Positions 35,345 to 44,545 of a stretch of 64,000 nucleotides of DNA are shown piece by piece. Position numbers and translations under genes: made by a program. The notes below the pieces were generated by a model. It did no database searches. It was not told the origin of the DNA and worked only from the letters and a program-made list of their open reading frames with translations. Source of the DNA: Acanthopleuribacter pedis (GTDB taxonomy: Bacteria > Acidobacteriota > Holophagae > Acanthopleuribacterales > Acanthopleuribacteraceae); contig NZ_JAFREP010000041.1 in assembly GCF_017377855.1 (NCBI RefSeq), positions 24,406 through 88,405 of the forward strand, given 5' to 3'. Numbering within the stretch: position 1 is the stretch's first letter; each line of letters opens with the position of its first letter.

Positions 35345-37444
35345 TTATTTGCGGAAGCGGGCCTCGATACCGTAGGTGCGTGGCTGCGAGGGGAAACCAA
35401 TGTCGGTGGCGGCACCGGTGAATTCGCGGGCAAAAAATTCCTCAAAATACTGTTCGTCGCCAAGGTTTTTGCCGAACAGGGCGACCGTCCATTTACCGAA
35501 ACCGTAGCTCAGGCGCGCGTTGAGCAGGTTTTGCTCGGAACGGCGGTCGACGTTGTCGATGTGCCAGTAAAGTTCGCCGGTGTGTTCGTAGTCCAGTTTG
35601 GCGACGAACTTGCGGTGTTCGCCCAAATCGCGATGGTAGCGCAGCCCGATGTTCGCGCTGGTTTCCGGCGTGTTTGGTGCTTTGTTACCGCTTACCGGTC
35701 CTTGGATCAGATCAAAGAAGGGGCTGCTGGTGTCGAGTTTTTTGATTTCCGTATCGCTGTAACCGAAGCCGACATTGAGGTCGAAATGTTCCGAGGCTTT
35801 GAGGCGCCAGTCCAGTTCGAGGCCGGTGATTTCCGATTCGTCGATGTTCAAGATGCCGGCCGCACCGAGCGGGACGTCGAAGACAAAGACCTGTTGGTCC
35901 TCAAAATCCGTGTAGAACAAGGCGGCGTTGAGCAACCAGCGGTCGTCGCCGCCCGCAAGCTTGAAGCCGAATTCTAGATTGCGGGTCGTTTCTTCACCGT
36001 AACCGTTGGGGAAGGCTTCGACACCCGGGGGATTGAAACCGCCGCTGCGAAACCCGTCCGCGTAGGAACCGAACACCATCGCCTGATCGTTGACAAAATA
36101 AGCCAGGCTCAGTTTGGTCTGAACCGCGTCAAAAACCTCGTCGCGCACCACGCCGTTGGCGACGTTGGTTTGCTCGCGTTCGTCGCGGTCGTAACGCAAA
36201 GCGCCGGACAATTCCCAGCGCTCCTGCAAGCGCAGGTCGCCCTGGACATAAAAGGCGCTTGAGGTATTGTCGTTGTCTTCTAGCTGACTAATGTTGAACT
36301 CGTAACCTTCGACAGCAGGGTCAAGGTTTAAGAAAATCAAGGTGTCGACGCCGCGTTCCCAGCTTTGGTAAAAGGCGCCCGCGATCCAGCGGAAGGCGGT
36401 GTCGTCCGGCGAGGTAAAACGCAGTTCCAGGGTTTGCGCCTCGAATTCTAGGGTTTCATCCGCGCGCAGGATGTCCACATTGGTAAAGTCGAAATCCGCC
36501 GAGAAGAACTCGTCCAGTTGGTTGAAGGCCGCAATCGCGGTGAATTTGCCTGCCTCGCTGTTGAGGTCGAGTTTGACCGAACCCTCGCGAATCTCGCGGT
36601 CGGCACGGGGAACCAGGTTGGGGAAGGGGCTTCCGGGTTCTGTATCGGACAAGCCGTCGGCGAGCGAGAGGTAATAGGGGCCGCCGTCCTCGGTGTCGGT
36701 GGCGTGCAGGTTCACGCTTAATTCGGCGTGATCACCGAGGAGCGCGTAAAGTTTGGCCGAGAGGCTGGTGTCCTCGCGGCGGTCGACCTCTTGGCCGAGG
36801 GTGTCGCTGTCAATGAGCCCGTCCCGTTCCAAATAGGACCCGGAAATGCGGTAAAACACCGTATCGGACAGCGGTCCGCTCACCCCGGCGGCGAGATTGC
36901 GGTGGCCGCCGTTGCCAAGGCCGAGACGCAGGTCGAAGCGCGGTTCACTGGAGGGCGGGTTGGTGGTAATTGAAATGACACCGGCCATGCTGTTGCGGCC
37001 GTAAAGCGCACCCTGGGGACCGCGCAGGATTTCGATTTGGGAAACATCAAACCAATCGCGGGTTAATGCGTTGGGCGAGGCTTGGTAAATGCCGTCGATG
37101 ATGACCGCGACCGGTTGATCACCGCTGCGAACCTTGGTGATGCCGCGCATCGTCAACGTGTGGTTGCCGGGGTTTTGGGCGTCGATGAGCGAGAGGTTGG
37201 GCGTCATGGCCACAAAATCACGAACCTCGTCAATCCCGTTTTCGAGCACCTCGGTTTCGGTGATGGTGGTGATGGTGATCGGTACCTTTTGGGCGACTTC
37301 TTCGCGTTTGCGTGAGGTGACCACGGTTTCGCTGTAGCTGACCTCGGGGAGCGGTTCTTGTTGTTCGGAATCTTCGCTTTGGGCGAGCAAGGGAACCGCG
37401 AGGAAGAAGAACACACCACACCACAATCTTGGATTCATCGACAT
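35345..37444 (-). CDS. TonB-dependent outer membrane receptor
   Basis: 699 residues with a signal peptide (about 1-21). A TonB-box-like stretch (SETVVTSRKREE) leads to the plug domain (about 45-155, with LTMRGI, VIIDGIY and EILRGPQGALYGRNSMAGVI). A 22-strand type barrel follows, ending in the aromatic-terminated GIEARFRK. The plug motifs resemble the large group of receptors that bring in carbohydrates, siderophores or aromatic compounds using TonB energy. The ligand cannot be read from sequence. GAGGT precedes the ATG. No ExbB/ExbD/TonB genes are nearby. Family 1 repeat copy B lies immediately upstream of the start. Confidence 0.95.
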   Translation of the reverse strand: MSMNPRLWCGVFFFLAVPLLAQSEDSEQQEPLPEVSYSETVVTSRKREEVAQKVPITITTITETEVLENGIDEVRDFVAMTPNLSLIDAQNPGNHTLTMRGITKVRSGDQPVAVIIDGIYQASPNALTRDWFDVSQIEILRGPQGALYGRNSMAGVISITTNPPSSEPRFDLRLGLGNGGHRNLAAGVSGPLSDTVFYRISGSYLERDGLIDSDTLGQEVDRREDTSLSAKLYALLGDHAELSVNLHATDTEDGGPYYLSLADGLSDTEPGSPFPNLVPRADREIREGSVKLDLNSEAGKFTAIAAFNQLDEFFSADFDFTNVDILRADETLEFEAQTLELRFTSPDDTAFRWIAGAFYQSWERGVDTLIFLNLDPAVEGYEFNISQLEDNDNTSSAFYVQGDLRLQERWELSGALRYDRDEREQTNVANGVVRDEVFDAVQTKLSLAYFVNDQAMVFGSYADGFRSGGFNPPGVEAFPNGYGEETTRNLEFGFKLAGGDDRWLLNAALFYTDFEDQQVFVFDVPLGAAGILNIDESEITGLELDWRLKASEHFDLNVGFGYSDTEIKKLDTSSPFFDLIQGPVSGNKAPNTPETSANIGLRYHRDLGEHRKFVAKLDYEHTGELYWHIDNVDRRSEQNLLNARLSYGFGKWTVALFGKNLGDEQYFEEFFAREFTGAATDIGFPSQPRTYGIEARFRK

Positions 37445-37461
37445 GAAACAACCTCGGCTTT

Positions 37462-37638
37462 CAACCTAAGAAACGCGATAACTCGCGGTGATTTTAGCTA
37501 AACCTCTGGGCTACAACGGCCTGTGGAAATTTGGGCCACCGGGTGCGTGTCGTGCGCGACCCCGGTCCGCTTTTTCCAAACCCTTTCGCTCCAGATTTTT
37601 AGCCAAAATCCCTCTCTCTTATCGCGCTTCTTGGGTTT
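37462..37638. repeat. Family 1 interspersed repeat, full copy B
   Basis: About 177 bp with left end AACCTAAGAAACGCG and right end CGCGCTTCTTGGGTT, inverted with minor mismatch. Internal blocks match copy A (8072-8245): GGTGATTTTAGCTAAACCTC, GGCCTGT, GTGCGCGACCCCGGTCCGC and TAGCCAAAATCCCTC. It lies in the promoter region of the TonB receptor gene. A frame across it at 37498-37764 is part of the repeat and not a gene. Confidence 0.9.
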
Positions 37639-37988
37639 AATTAGAATAGGCCTATTGTACGAGAAAACCGGAGCGTCGCAAACCATGGGTTGGGAGAAGC
37701 TGTCGCGTGGCAGGCGCCGGCCGGAAAACGGGACGGCCGGCTTCCCCGAAAACCAAAAGGTCAAAACCCTTTACGCCGCGGCGGTGGCGTTGCCCGCATG
37801 CTGTTTTCTTGCCCCGTCAGACCCTTTTACCGCACCTGACACGCCTGGATAGGGTAGTTTTAAGGCATTGTTTTGTCCTCTTTGAAAACGGGAAAAAACC
37901 GATAGGAATAAGATCCATTAAGGTGGTTTTTCCTTTTGCCGGCGTATTGTTTTCTGCAGCGCGAAGTCGCAAGCTGGAGGCTTGTTTT

Positions 37989-38762
37989 ATGGTGGCCGAT
38001 CCGTCCCAAGAGAAGACCTATTCAAAAAAATATCGACGCCGTTACTGGATCTTGATGGGCCTCTGTTATTTTCTGCCGATGATTGGGTTCCTGTTCGCGT
38101 TTTACAAGTTTAGCTTGTCGCTGGTGATGGGGGCGCTTTCCTTTCTGGCGGCCGGGGCCACCTATGCCGCCAAGGTGGAAAAAAGGCTGCCCTACATTCA
38201 TATTGTCGAACCCGAGCTTGAGGACGTGGTCACTTATTACTTCGAACAAGAATATGAGGGCGATACCAAGCGAAGCGGCACCCATCCCATGCTCGAACAC
38301 GCCTATACCGCGGCATTGTGCGGCGGTGTTAAGGAAGCGGCCTATATGGCTGGAAACCATCTGGGCGAGGCCACCGGGCTTGATCAAAAGGAACGCGACC
38401 TCTTGATCGCGGTGCTTTTTCTCATGAAAGGCAAAATCAACCGCGCCTTTGAGGTTCTGGAAGACGATTGGTTGCCGGTTCCCCAAATGCGCCTCAAGCG
38501 CGAACACCACCATCATGCACACCACAACCTGGTCCTGGCCTTGGCCCTTGTGTTCGCCGGTCGCGCCGATGGGGAGGTTTTCGCGGTATTGCGGGAAGCC
38601 GTGCGCCGCGAGGAGTTGCTATGGCGTTTGTTGGCGGCATGGGGGTTGGTCGCAGCCGATCCCGGCGGCGCCGAGCGAGAAATCGCCGAGAGCAAGCAGT
38701 TGTTGGCCACCATCGGCGCGCCGTTCCGCGTGTTGCACCAGGCGCCGGTCGTCGTTGGATAA
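37989..38762 (+). CDS. Membrane-anchored helical protein with His-rich loop, unknown
   Basis: 257 residues from ATG 37989, which has GGAGG eight bases upstream; longer frames to 37707 lack such a site. A basic N-terminus (SKKYRRRYW) precedes two close membrane helices (about 20-38 and 42-60). The remainder is cytoplasmic and helical, resembling TPR-like repeats. At 173-179 it has a striking HHHHAHH cluster that could bind metal. No family was recognised. It stands alone on the plus strand between the TonB receptor and OmpW genes. Confidence 0.78.
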   Translation: MVADPSQEKTYSKKYRRRYWILMGLCYFLPMIGFLFAFYKFSLSLVMGALSFLAAGATYAAKVEKRLPYIHIVEPELEDVVTYYFEQEYEGDTKRSGTHPMLEHAYTAALCGGVKEAAYMAGNHLGEATGLDQKERDLLIAVLFLMKGKINRAFEVLEDDWLPVPQMRLKREHHHHAHHNLVLALALVFAGRADGEVFAVLREAVRREELLWRLLAAWGLVAADPGGAEREIAESKQLLATIGAPFRVLHQAPVVVG

Positions 38763-39165
38763 GTGTCGGTTGCCGCTTCGTATCGCGAGGTGTTTAACAG
38801 TATCGGCGCGCCTTTTCCCGGCCCTGCATGCGACCGACTGATTCGGAAAGAGAGATGCTGCCCGCTTGCCGTAAATTAGCCCGACAAGAAGTTGGCACCC
38901 GTGTGAAAATTGCAAAGAAACAATGGTTAATGTTGGTTATTGTGGTTTTTTATTCTGAGAATCGGTATTCATTCGAAAGATGATACGGAATATTCCCCAC
39001 CTCCGCGTGCATTTGCGCAAAATAAGCCGGTAAAGAACCTGTAAATGTATTTAAGATGTTGGAAGTAATAGTCTTGTGAGGTTGGTGGAGTTGGCACAGC
39101 GCATGCTCTCATAGAATCCCGTTTTGCCAAGTGCAGAACGATTTCTGGTTTCATGGGAGTTCCTT
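38763..39165. other. Intergenic upstream of ompW
   Basis: 403 bp, AT-richer than its surroundings, no gene. TTGGCA near 39094 and TAGAAT near 39115 could be a promoter for ompW, but the 15-base spacing is short, so this is weak. Confidence 0.35.
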
Positions 39166-39807
39166 ATGAAGAAAGCGCTTGTTTCCTTGTTGTTGGTTTT
39201 GTTTGGTGCGGTAGCTTTTGCCGGTGAGGGTGATATTTTGGTGCGTGCACGTTTGATTAACGTCAGTCCCAATGATGATTCGTCCGAAATCCTTACCACC
39301 GGTACCGGGGTCACCGTTGACGACGCTTTCGTTCCCGAGTTTGATGTGACCTACATGTTCCGCAAGAACTGGGGTTTGGAAATTATTGCCGCCACCTCGG
39401 AACACGAAATCACCACCGAAAACGGGGCGCTCGCCGGTGCCGATGCCGGTGATGTATGGGTTTTGCCACCCACCCTGACGCTCCAATATCACTTTGGACC
39501 GGATACCGCGACCGATGTGTACATTGGCTTGGGCGTAAACTATTCGCTGTTTTACAACTACGATGTCTCAGCCGACTTAGAAGCCCTGGGTGTGAGCGAC
39601 ATCGATTTTGACAACTCTTTTGGTTTGGCGGCCAACATTGGCGCCGACTTTAAAATCAGCGAAAAGTGGGTTTTTAACCTCGATCTGAAGTACATCGACA
39701 TGGCGACCGATGCCGATCTGGAATTGGCCGACGGCGGCGTGCTCGATACGTTGGAAGTTGATATCGATCCTTTCGTGTTCGGTGTGGGTGTCGGTTACCG
39801 CTTCTAA
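39166..39807 (+). CDS. OmpW-family outer membrane protein
   Basis: 213 residues from ATG 39166, with GGGAG six bases upstream; an in-frame ATG at 39124 has no such site. The signal peptide (MKKALVSLLLVLFGAVAFAG) is followed by the OmpW pattern: GDILVRARLINVSP, PEFDVTYMFRKNWGLEI, PPTLTLQYHF, YIGLGVNYSLFY, FGLAANIGADFKIS, and the C-terminal strand ending in Phe (FGVGVGYRF). OmpW proteins are eight-stranded barrels with a hydrophobic channel for small hydrophobic molecules. It is a single-gene unit, followed by a strong terminator. Confidence 0.93.
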   Translation: MKKALVSLLLVLFGAVAFAGEGDILVRARLINVSPNDDSSEILTTGTGVTVDDAFVPEFDVTYMFRKNWGLEIIAATSEHEITTENGALAGADAGDVWVLPPTLTLQYHFGPDTATDVYIGLGVNYSLFYNYDVSADLEALGVSDIDFDNSFGLAANIGADFKISEKWVFNLDLKYIDMATDADLELADGGVLDTLEVDIDPFVFGVGVGYRF

Positions 39808-39847
39808 TCCAACCGAATCACTGTAACCCGACGGCAGTCCGCGGGTT

Positions 39848-39902
39848 AAGGCCTGGTTGCGGCGAGCGCGTTCGAGTTCGCCGCCTGTCCAGGCCTTTGT
39901 TC
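39848..39902 (+). terminator. Terminator after ompW
   Basis: A long hairpin, AGGCCTGG...CCAGGCCT with an inner GCGGCGA...TCGCCGC stem, followed by TTTGTT. A smaller TAACCCG/CGGGTTA hairpin lies just before it at 39824-39848. Confidence 0.7.
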
Positions 39903-39957
39903 ATTTGGGTTATGATTCGGCCATGACGGTCTAAATCGTTTTTTCCGGGAGGCCCCG

Positions 39958-40710
39958 ATGTTGTGGTTTTTGGGTTGTCTTTTGTTCGCGCCGCCACCCA
40001 CGTCCGTTTTGTTTTCCGCTGACGGCGATCAAACCTTTTTTCGCGAGCAATGGCGCTACGAACGGTTTCGAAAGGGTTGGCCGCGCAACGAACAGCGCAT
40101 CGTCGCCCTATTCCATGAGAAAGCGTTGAATCCACAGGCGGGACGTCTTTACCTGCGGGCTTTTAAACAGGACCAGGTGATTGAAATTTGGATGGCGCCC
40201 GATGCCCAAGCGCCCTTTCAGCTTTTGGCCGCGGTGCCGGTGTGTGCCCTTTCCGGGCGCCTTGGACCGAAACGGAAGCAGGGTGATTTGCAGATTCCCG
40301 AGGGGCGTTACTTTATTGATCGGTTTAACCCGGCCTCCAGTTACCATTTGTCCTTGGGCATTAACTATCCGAATCGCTGTGATCGCATTTTGGGCGATCC
40401 GGTCGATCCCGGCGATCTGATTTTTATCCACGGTCGCTGTGTCACCATCGGCTGCTTGCCGATTCAAGATCAGCCGATTGAGTTTTTGTACAGCTTGTGT
40501 GTGGCCGCGCGGGTGAATGGGCAGAAAAAGATCATGGTGGACATTTTCCCCACCCGGCTGGATGACGCCGGCATGAAGAAATTGATCGAAGAACGGCCGG
40601 CGCATCGGGCTTTTTGGGAAAATTTGCAGCCGCTTTACCGTGCTTTTGAGCGCACCCGACGTCCGGCCAAAGTGACCTGCGGCCGCGACGGCCGTTATCG
40701 CACTCTCTAA
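39958..40710 (+). CDS. YafK-type L,D-transpeptidase-like protein
   Basis: 250 residues, with GGGAGG before the ATG and a short hydrophobic N-terminus that may be a signal peptide. The catalytic pattern of YkuD/YafK enzymes is present: GPKRKQGDLQIPEGRYFI (about 103-120), YPNRCDR, then IHGRCVTIGCLPI with His158 and catalytic Cys166. These periplasmic enzymes cleave or form bonds at meso-diaminopimelate in murein, or attach proteins to it. The C-terminal ~70 residues are basic and not characteristic. It is monocistronic by position; the 3' end is followed by hairpins at 40799-40835. Confidence 0.85.
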   Translation: MLWFLGCLLFAPPPTSVLFSADGDQTFFREQWRYERFRKGWPRNEQRIVALFHEKALNPQAGRLYLRAFKQDQVIEIWMAPDAQAPFQLLAAVPVCALSGRLGPKRKQGDLQIPEGRYFIDRFNPASSYHLSLGINYPNRCDRILGDPVDPGDLIFIHGRCVTIGCLPIQDQPIEFLYSLCVAARVNGQKKIMVDIFPTRLDDAGMKKLIEERPAHRAFWENLQPLYRAFERTRRPAKVTCGRDGRYRTL

Positions 40711-40798
40711 ACCGGATAATTTGGTCTTTTTGAAATAAAGCACGCTGGGGTGTCGTTTCATCCATACCGAGCCGGTTTCACCCTCCGGCTTAACCCGT

Positions 40799-40835
40799 AT
40801 CCCTGATTCGGACAGGGTTTTTTGGAATCAGGGAT
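40799..40835 (+). terminator. Alternative hairpins with terminator
   Basis: CCCTG (40801) and CAGGG with TTTTTT behind it (to 40823) form a terminator hairpin. The larger ATCCCTGATTC/GAATCAGGGAT pairing (40799-40809 with 40825-40835) would exclude it. The latter is a perfect 11-bp inverted repeat. It lies about 90 bp past the transpeptidase gene. Confidence 0.6.
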
Positions 40836-40952
40836 GCGGGTTTACCCACGGGTTCTCTCGCGAGGTCGGAGCTGGTTTGCAGCAAAACCCCGGCCTTCGG
40901 AATTTGTTTCTCCAAGGTTCGGTCGACGTTTTACCGCAACGTCGGCCCTTTT

Positions 40953-42224
40953 TTATTTTGGCTTCTTTTTATTGCCGAGACGCAGGGGGATGTGGCCTAC
41001 CTCATCGTGTTCCGGTCGGTCGGGTGATTGGTGAATGTGTTTGGCGTACCACTGGACGCAGGGCCACGCGGTCAGACCATGGAGAAACACGCTGAGCAAC
41101 ACCACAATCATGGCGATGTTGAAAACTTCTTCGCGATGGGCCAGTTCCAGTTCTTCCAGCAGCAACAGGCCGTAGATGATGGAGGCGATGCCGCGGGGTC
41201 CAAACCAGCCCAAAAACAGCGTGGTTCGCATTTTGAGTTTCATGCCCAGCAGGGAAATCGCGACGGGAATCAAACGCACCAGCGTGAGGCTGAGCAAGGC
41301 ATAGACCCAAACGCGCCAGTCCGCGTGCTGCAGCGCGGGTGGGACCATCAAGGCCGCGAAGAACAAAAAGGTCAACAGCGTGAAGAATTGCCCTTCCGTT
41401 TCGCCAAACTCGATCAGTGCTTCGCCACAACGGGACGGGAGGGTGTTGCCCACCACCACGCCGGCACAAAAGGCACCGATAAACCCGTTGCCGCCGATCA
41501 GTTCACTGCCCGCGAACGCTGCCAGCGCCAAACCCAAGGCGGAAAGTTCTACAAAGGAATGACTCATCCAGCCCGCGGTGTGGGTTTTGTTGACCACCCA
41601 GCCACCCAGCCGACCCACCAGAATGCCCGCCAACGCGCCAAACAGCAACTGCTGCGCCGCGATCAGTAAATAGTCTTGCCCGTTGGTGCCTTCCATGTGG
41701 GCGGCAAGGCAAATAAAAAACAACAGCACGGGCAGCGCAAAGCCGTCGTTCAGGCCGCTTTCCACGTTCAGGGCCTGGCGAATGCGAATCGGAATGCGGT
41801 CGCTGCTCACCACGGCTTGGCCGAGCGCCGCATCGGTTGGGGCCAGGACGATGGCCAGCACCATCGCGCTCCAGAAACCCAGGTGGGGGAACAGCGGCAT
41901 TGCGGCGAGGGCGCCCAGGAGCATGCAGAGCGGAAGGCCCACCAGCAGCATGCGGACGGGAATGTTGTGGTCGCGGCGCAGGCCCTTGAGGTCGATCCGG
42001 GAGGCGTCGGTAAACAACACCAGGACGAGGGTTAATTCCGCCAATAGGTGAATCAGGTGATTGTCTTTGGCGAGGTGAACCAAATCAAAACCGTCACCGC
42101 CGAGGAGCAAGCCAAATAGGACGAACAGCATGGGCGGCGTGACCATCGTGGTTTCGATACGCCGGCTAATGCTGCCGAAAGCCAAGATAAACAGGGCGAC
42201 GGCGAAAAAGGCCAAATGTTCCAT
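40953..42224 (-). CDS. Cation:proton antiporter (CPA family)
   Basis: 423 residues, almost wholly hydrophobic with about 12 membrane helices. Features of Na+(K+)/H+ antiporters are visible: VLFTDASRIDL near residue 72, LAPTDAALGQAVV with the ion-binding Asp near 130, NVESGLNDGFALPV with the Asn-Asp region near 160, and GNGFIGAFCAGVVVG. The C-terminus is short and basic. Such proteins exchange cytoplasmic Na+ or K+ for H+ at the inner membrane to control pH and ion balance. No regulatory TrkA-N domain is present. Sodium versus potassium specificity cannot be told. Confidence 0.93.
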   Translation of the reverse strand: MEHLAFFAVALFILAFGSISRRIETTMVTPPMLFVLFGLLLGGDGFDLVHLAKDNHLIHLLAELTLVLVLFTDASRIDLKGLRRDHNIPVRMLLVGLPLCMLLGALAAMPLFPHLGFWSAMVLAIVLAPTDAALGQAVVSSDRIPIRIRQALNVESGLNDGFALPVLLFFICLAAHMEGTNGQDYLLIAAQQLLFGALAGILVGRLGGWVVNKTHTAGWMSHSFVELSALGLALAAFAGSELIGGNGFIGAFCAGVVVGNTLPSRCGEALIEFGETEGQFFTLLTFLFFAALMVPPALQHADWRVWVYALLSLTLVRLIPVAISLLGMKLKMRTTLFLGWFGPRGIASIIYGLLLLEELELAHREEVFNIAMIVVLLSVFLHGLTAWPCVQWYAKHIHQSPDRPEHDEVGHIPLRLGNKKKPK

Positions 42225-42395
42225 GGACCCGTCCGTGAAATGGATGGGTCGCCCTGCGCTGGTTCTTTTCCCGCGAGCAACCCATCAATGTTTTAAGGGA
42301 TTCCTCGCATCATGCCATGGATGGTTGTGTTTTAAAAGGTTGGCGACCGTGTGGGGGCTTGTTGGGGAGGGTCGCAGCGGTGTCGGTCGCCCGGT

Positions 42396-42752
42396 TTATA
42401 CCCAGTCGAGCAGTTCCGCGGCCAGGTTACGGTTCGCTGTTTGTTGGGCGATGGGGGTTTTGTCAAGCAAGCGACGCAAAACGCGGCGGCGTTGATCCCG
42501 TTTTCCCGCGTTCGCCGTTTGCGTGGAAATCTCGCGAAACAAAATGCGCAGCCGTTGTTTGCCCGCGTGGTCCGCCGCCATGGTGTTGAAGATGGGGACC
42601 AGCTCGGGGTCGCCCGCGTCCAAACGCAGTGCGATTTGGCGCGCGAGTTGGGGGAGGAGGTGAACGTGGTCCTCGCGCAGCCAGCGACCGGCCTGGGCCA
42701 ATAATTCGCTGTTGTTGTTTGCCCGCGTGATGGTCTGAGTTTTTGCGAACAT
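42396..42752 (-). CDS. Small helical protein, unknown
   Basis: 118 residues from ATG 42752, preceded by GGAGG. The protein is mostly helical and basic with no membrane segment or motif that I recognise (N-terminus MFAKTQTITRANNNSELL, C-terminus NLAAELLDWV). It lies upstream of the antiporter gene on the same strand with 171 bp between them, so co-transcription is possible. It could be a regulator or a small cytoplasmic factor. Confidence 0.6.
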   Translation of the reverse strand: MFAKTQTITRANNNSELLAQAGRWLREDHVHLLPQLARQIALRLDAGDPELVPIFNTMAADHAGKQRLRILFREISTQTANAGKRDQRRRVLRRLLDKTPIAQQTANRNLAAELLDWV

Positions 42753-43416
42753 GGAAACCTCCGATAGGGATCGCGCTTTCAGCACAGAGGACGTATCCTA
42801 GCTAAATGGTGAGAAAATGGTGAAAAGATCGTGAAAAACAATGGTTCTGAAAATGTGCTGATGACGTTAACCCGCATGTCTCACAAGGGTTTCGGCTTCG
42901 TAGCAGAATTCCTGGTGAGAAAGGCGGGTTTCGCGCGGGAAATCGAGGGGAGGAAGCACGCGAAAGGCGGCTTTGTGAGGAATACGCGGGGTTGCCGGGC
43001 TGGGTTCGTTAAGTTTTTGCAAAAATGATGTGATTACCCATCCGCTTGTTCGCGGAGGAGGTCGCATTTTCGTTGTTTTCGGCAGGGAATCGGTGCGGTA
43101 CCACGTTTGGGCGCAGCAGGTATCTCAAACCCACGGCTTGGCGAGCAGGGGCCGGTGTTGTGCAATAGGAAGGTCGCTTGTCATGCTAACCCATGCTTTG
43201 TGTGTTGGGCCGGAAATCTCGTTGAGGATCGATTGGTGCGGCCCTGACGGTTTGAGATAAGCTCTTTTATGTGAGTGTCTTGAGATCGCTAAAAGGGCGT
43301 GAAAAAGTTGACACGTCTGTCGCTTTTGCGGGTGAGACGGCCCCGACGGCCCTGGATCTTGGTTGGTGGCGGGGCTTCGCTTTGGCTGCCGCGGCGTTGC
43401 TTCGCCGGGATTGCCG
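42753..43416. other. Intergenic with a family 2 repeat
   Basis: 664 bp between two minus-strand genes. It contains the family 2 hairpin at 42869-42930. Frames of up to 76 codons here lack ribosome binding sites. No gene is supported. Confidence 0.5.
42869..42930. repeat. Family 2 hairpin repeat, copy b
   Basis: AACCCGCATGTCTCACAAGG at the left and GGTGAGAAAGGCGGGTT at the right form an imperfect inverted pair around TTTCGGCTTCGTAGCAGAATTCC. The central part matches copies a (23971) and d (51851). Confidence 0.85.
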
Positions 43417-44487
43417 TTACTCTAGCGTGAAATCAAGGCTCGCTTTGATGACACCGTTCACAATTAGGTGTGCCTTGTGTCCGCCCGCGTAGTGCGTGCG
43501 CGTGGTTCGCTGCTGAAAAGAAAAGGTTTTTTCGTAGGGATGGGGACCGGCCTCGCATTCTTTTTCACTGACTTTAAATACTTTACGCGAGAGGGTGCCG
43601 TTGGCCTTGAGAAAATCGATTGCCAACTCTTGGCGAACAAGCGCGGTTCCCTCGTTAACCAAAACCCACGAAAAGCAACCCGTGTCACCGATGGGTAGGG
43701 CGGTGGGTTTAATCGTAAAGGCTTTGATCTGCACGGACGCGGGATCTTCGAAGCCAAACAGGCGCATGGCGCGGGTATTGCCCGCTTTGAGCAGGGTGCG
43801 ACAGGCGTGTTTGATGATCCAATCGGTATCTTCGTGGAGGCCGTGGTTGCGTTCGGCCCAATCCAACACCGCCTCGGGGTGTTTTTTGGTGATGTCGTTG
43901 AGGTTATTGGCCACGCTGCGACGTACGTAAAGCGAAGGGTCTTGTTTCAGGCGGTTGAGGATCGGCCAAATCGGGGCCGGATCTTTTTTGAAGGCCGGCA
44001 GCGCGGGGGCCCAGGGCAGGTTGGGGCGGCAGCCTTCGCTGGCGAGCCGGCGCAGGTGTTCGTTGTCGTGCTCGGCCCAAGCCTGCATTTGCGCCATCAT
44101 GCGGGGGGTATCTTTTTTAATGAAGGGCCGTACCGCATACTCCGAGCTGGAAAAACGGGTGAACCAGGCGAGGGCGTCGATGGAAGGGTCCCAGGCATCC
44201 AGGCCGAATTGCTGGACAAAGTCGGGAAAAAACATCGCCTCAAAGCCACCGTAGTTGGGTGCCGCTTTTTTGAGGATCGCCAAGGCTTCGGCATAGGGGT
44301 GTTGGATGAATCGGTGCAATCCCGCCGCGATATGACTCATGCGTTGCTTGAGTTCGCGGTCGTCCCATTGATCGTCAAAAACAAACGCCAGAAAGGCACC
44401 CTTGGCGAAGCCGGGATCGTGGCTCAGGACATCGTCGGCCAAACGGTTGAGGTAGGCCTCGGTATAGACAAGCTTGAGCGGTTCCAT
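43417..44487 (-). CDS. AlkC-type DNA alkylation repair glycosylase with C-terminal Ig-like domain
   Basis: 356 residues, with AGGAGG before the ATG. Residues about 1-240 form HEAT-like repeats of the AlkC family, including SEYAVRPFI, EHLRRLASEGCRPNLPWAPAL and YVRRSVANNLNDITKKHPE. The last ~115 residues are beta-rich (FSWVLVNEGTALVRQELAIDF, THYAGGHKAHLIVNG) and fit the Ig-like domain found fused to some AlkC proteins. AlkC removes 3-methyladenine and related alkylated bases from DNA as a monofunctional glycosylase. It stands alone on its strand; the family 1 repeat copy D lies just upstream of the start. Confidence 0.9.
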   Translation of the reverse strand: MEPLKLVYTEAYLNRLADDVLSHDPGFAKGAFLAFVFDDQWDDRELKQRMSHIAAGLHRFIQHPYAEALAILKKAAPNYGGFEAMFFPDFVQQFGLDAWDPSIDALAWFTRFSSSEYAVRPFIKKDTPRMMAQMQAWAEHDNEHLRRLASEGCRPNLPWAPALPAFKKDPAPIWPILNRLKQDPSLYVRRSVANNLNDITKKHPEAVLDWAERNHGLHEDTDWIIKHACRTLLKAGNTRAMRLFGFEDPASVQIKAFTIKPTALPIGDTGCFSWVLVNEGTALVRQELAIDFLKANGTLSRKVFKVSEKECEAGPHPYEKTFSFQQRTTRTHYAGGHKAHLIVNGVIKASLDFTLE

Positions 44488-44545
44488 CGATCATCCTCCT
44501 GAAAAAACGCAACATAGCACAGGCGGCCTATGCATGGGTAGCTTG

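Noticed and set aside
37498..37764. 88-codon minus-strand frame resembling the chaperone tail
   Set aside because: The resemblance is because both lie across family 1 repeats; it is not a gene.
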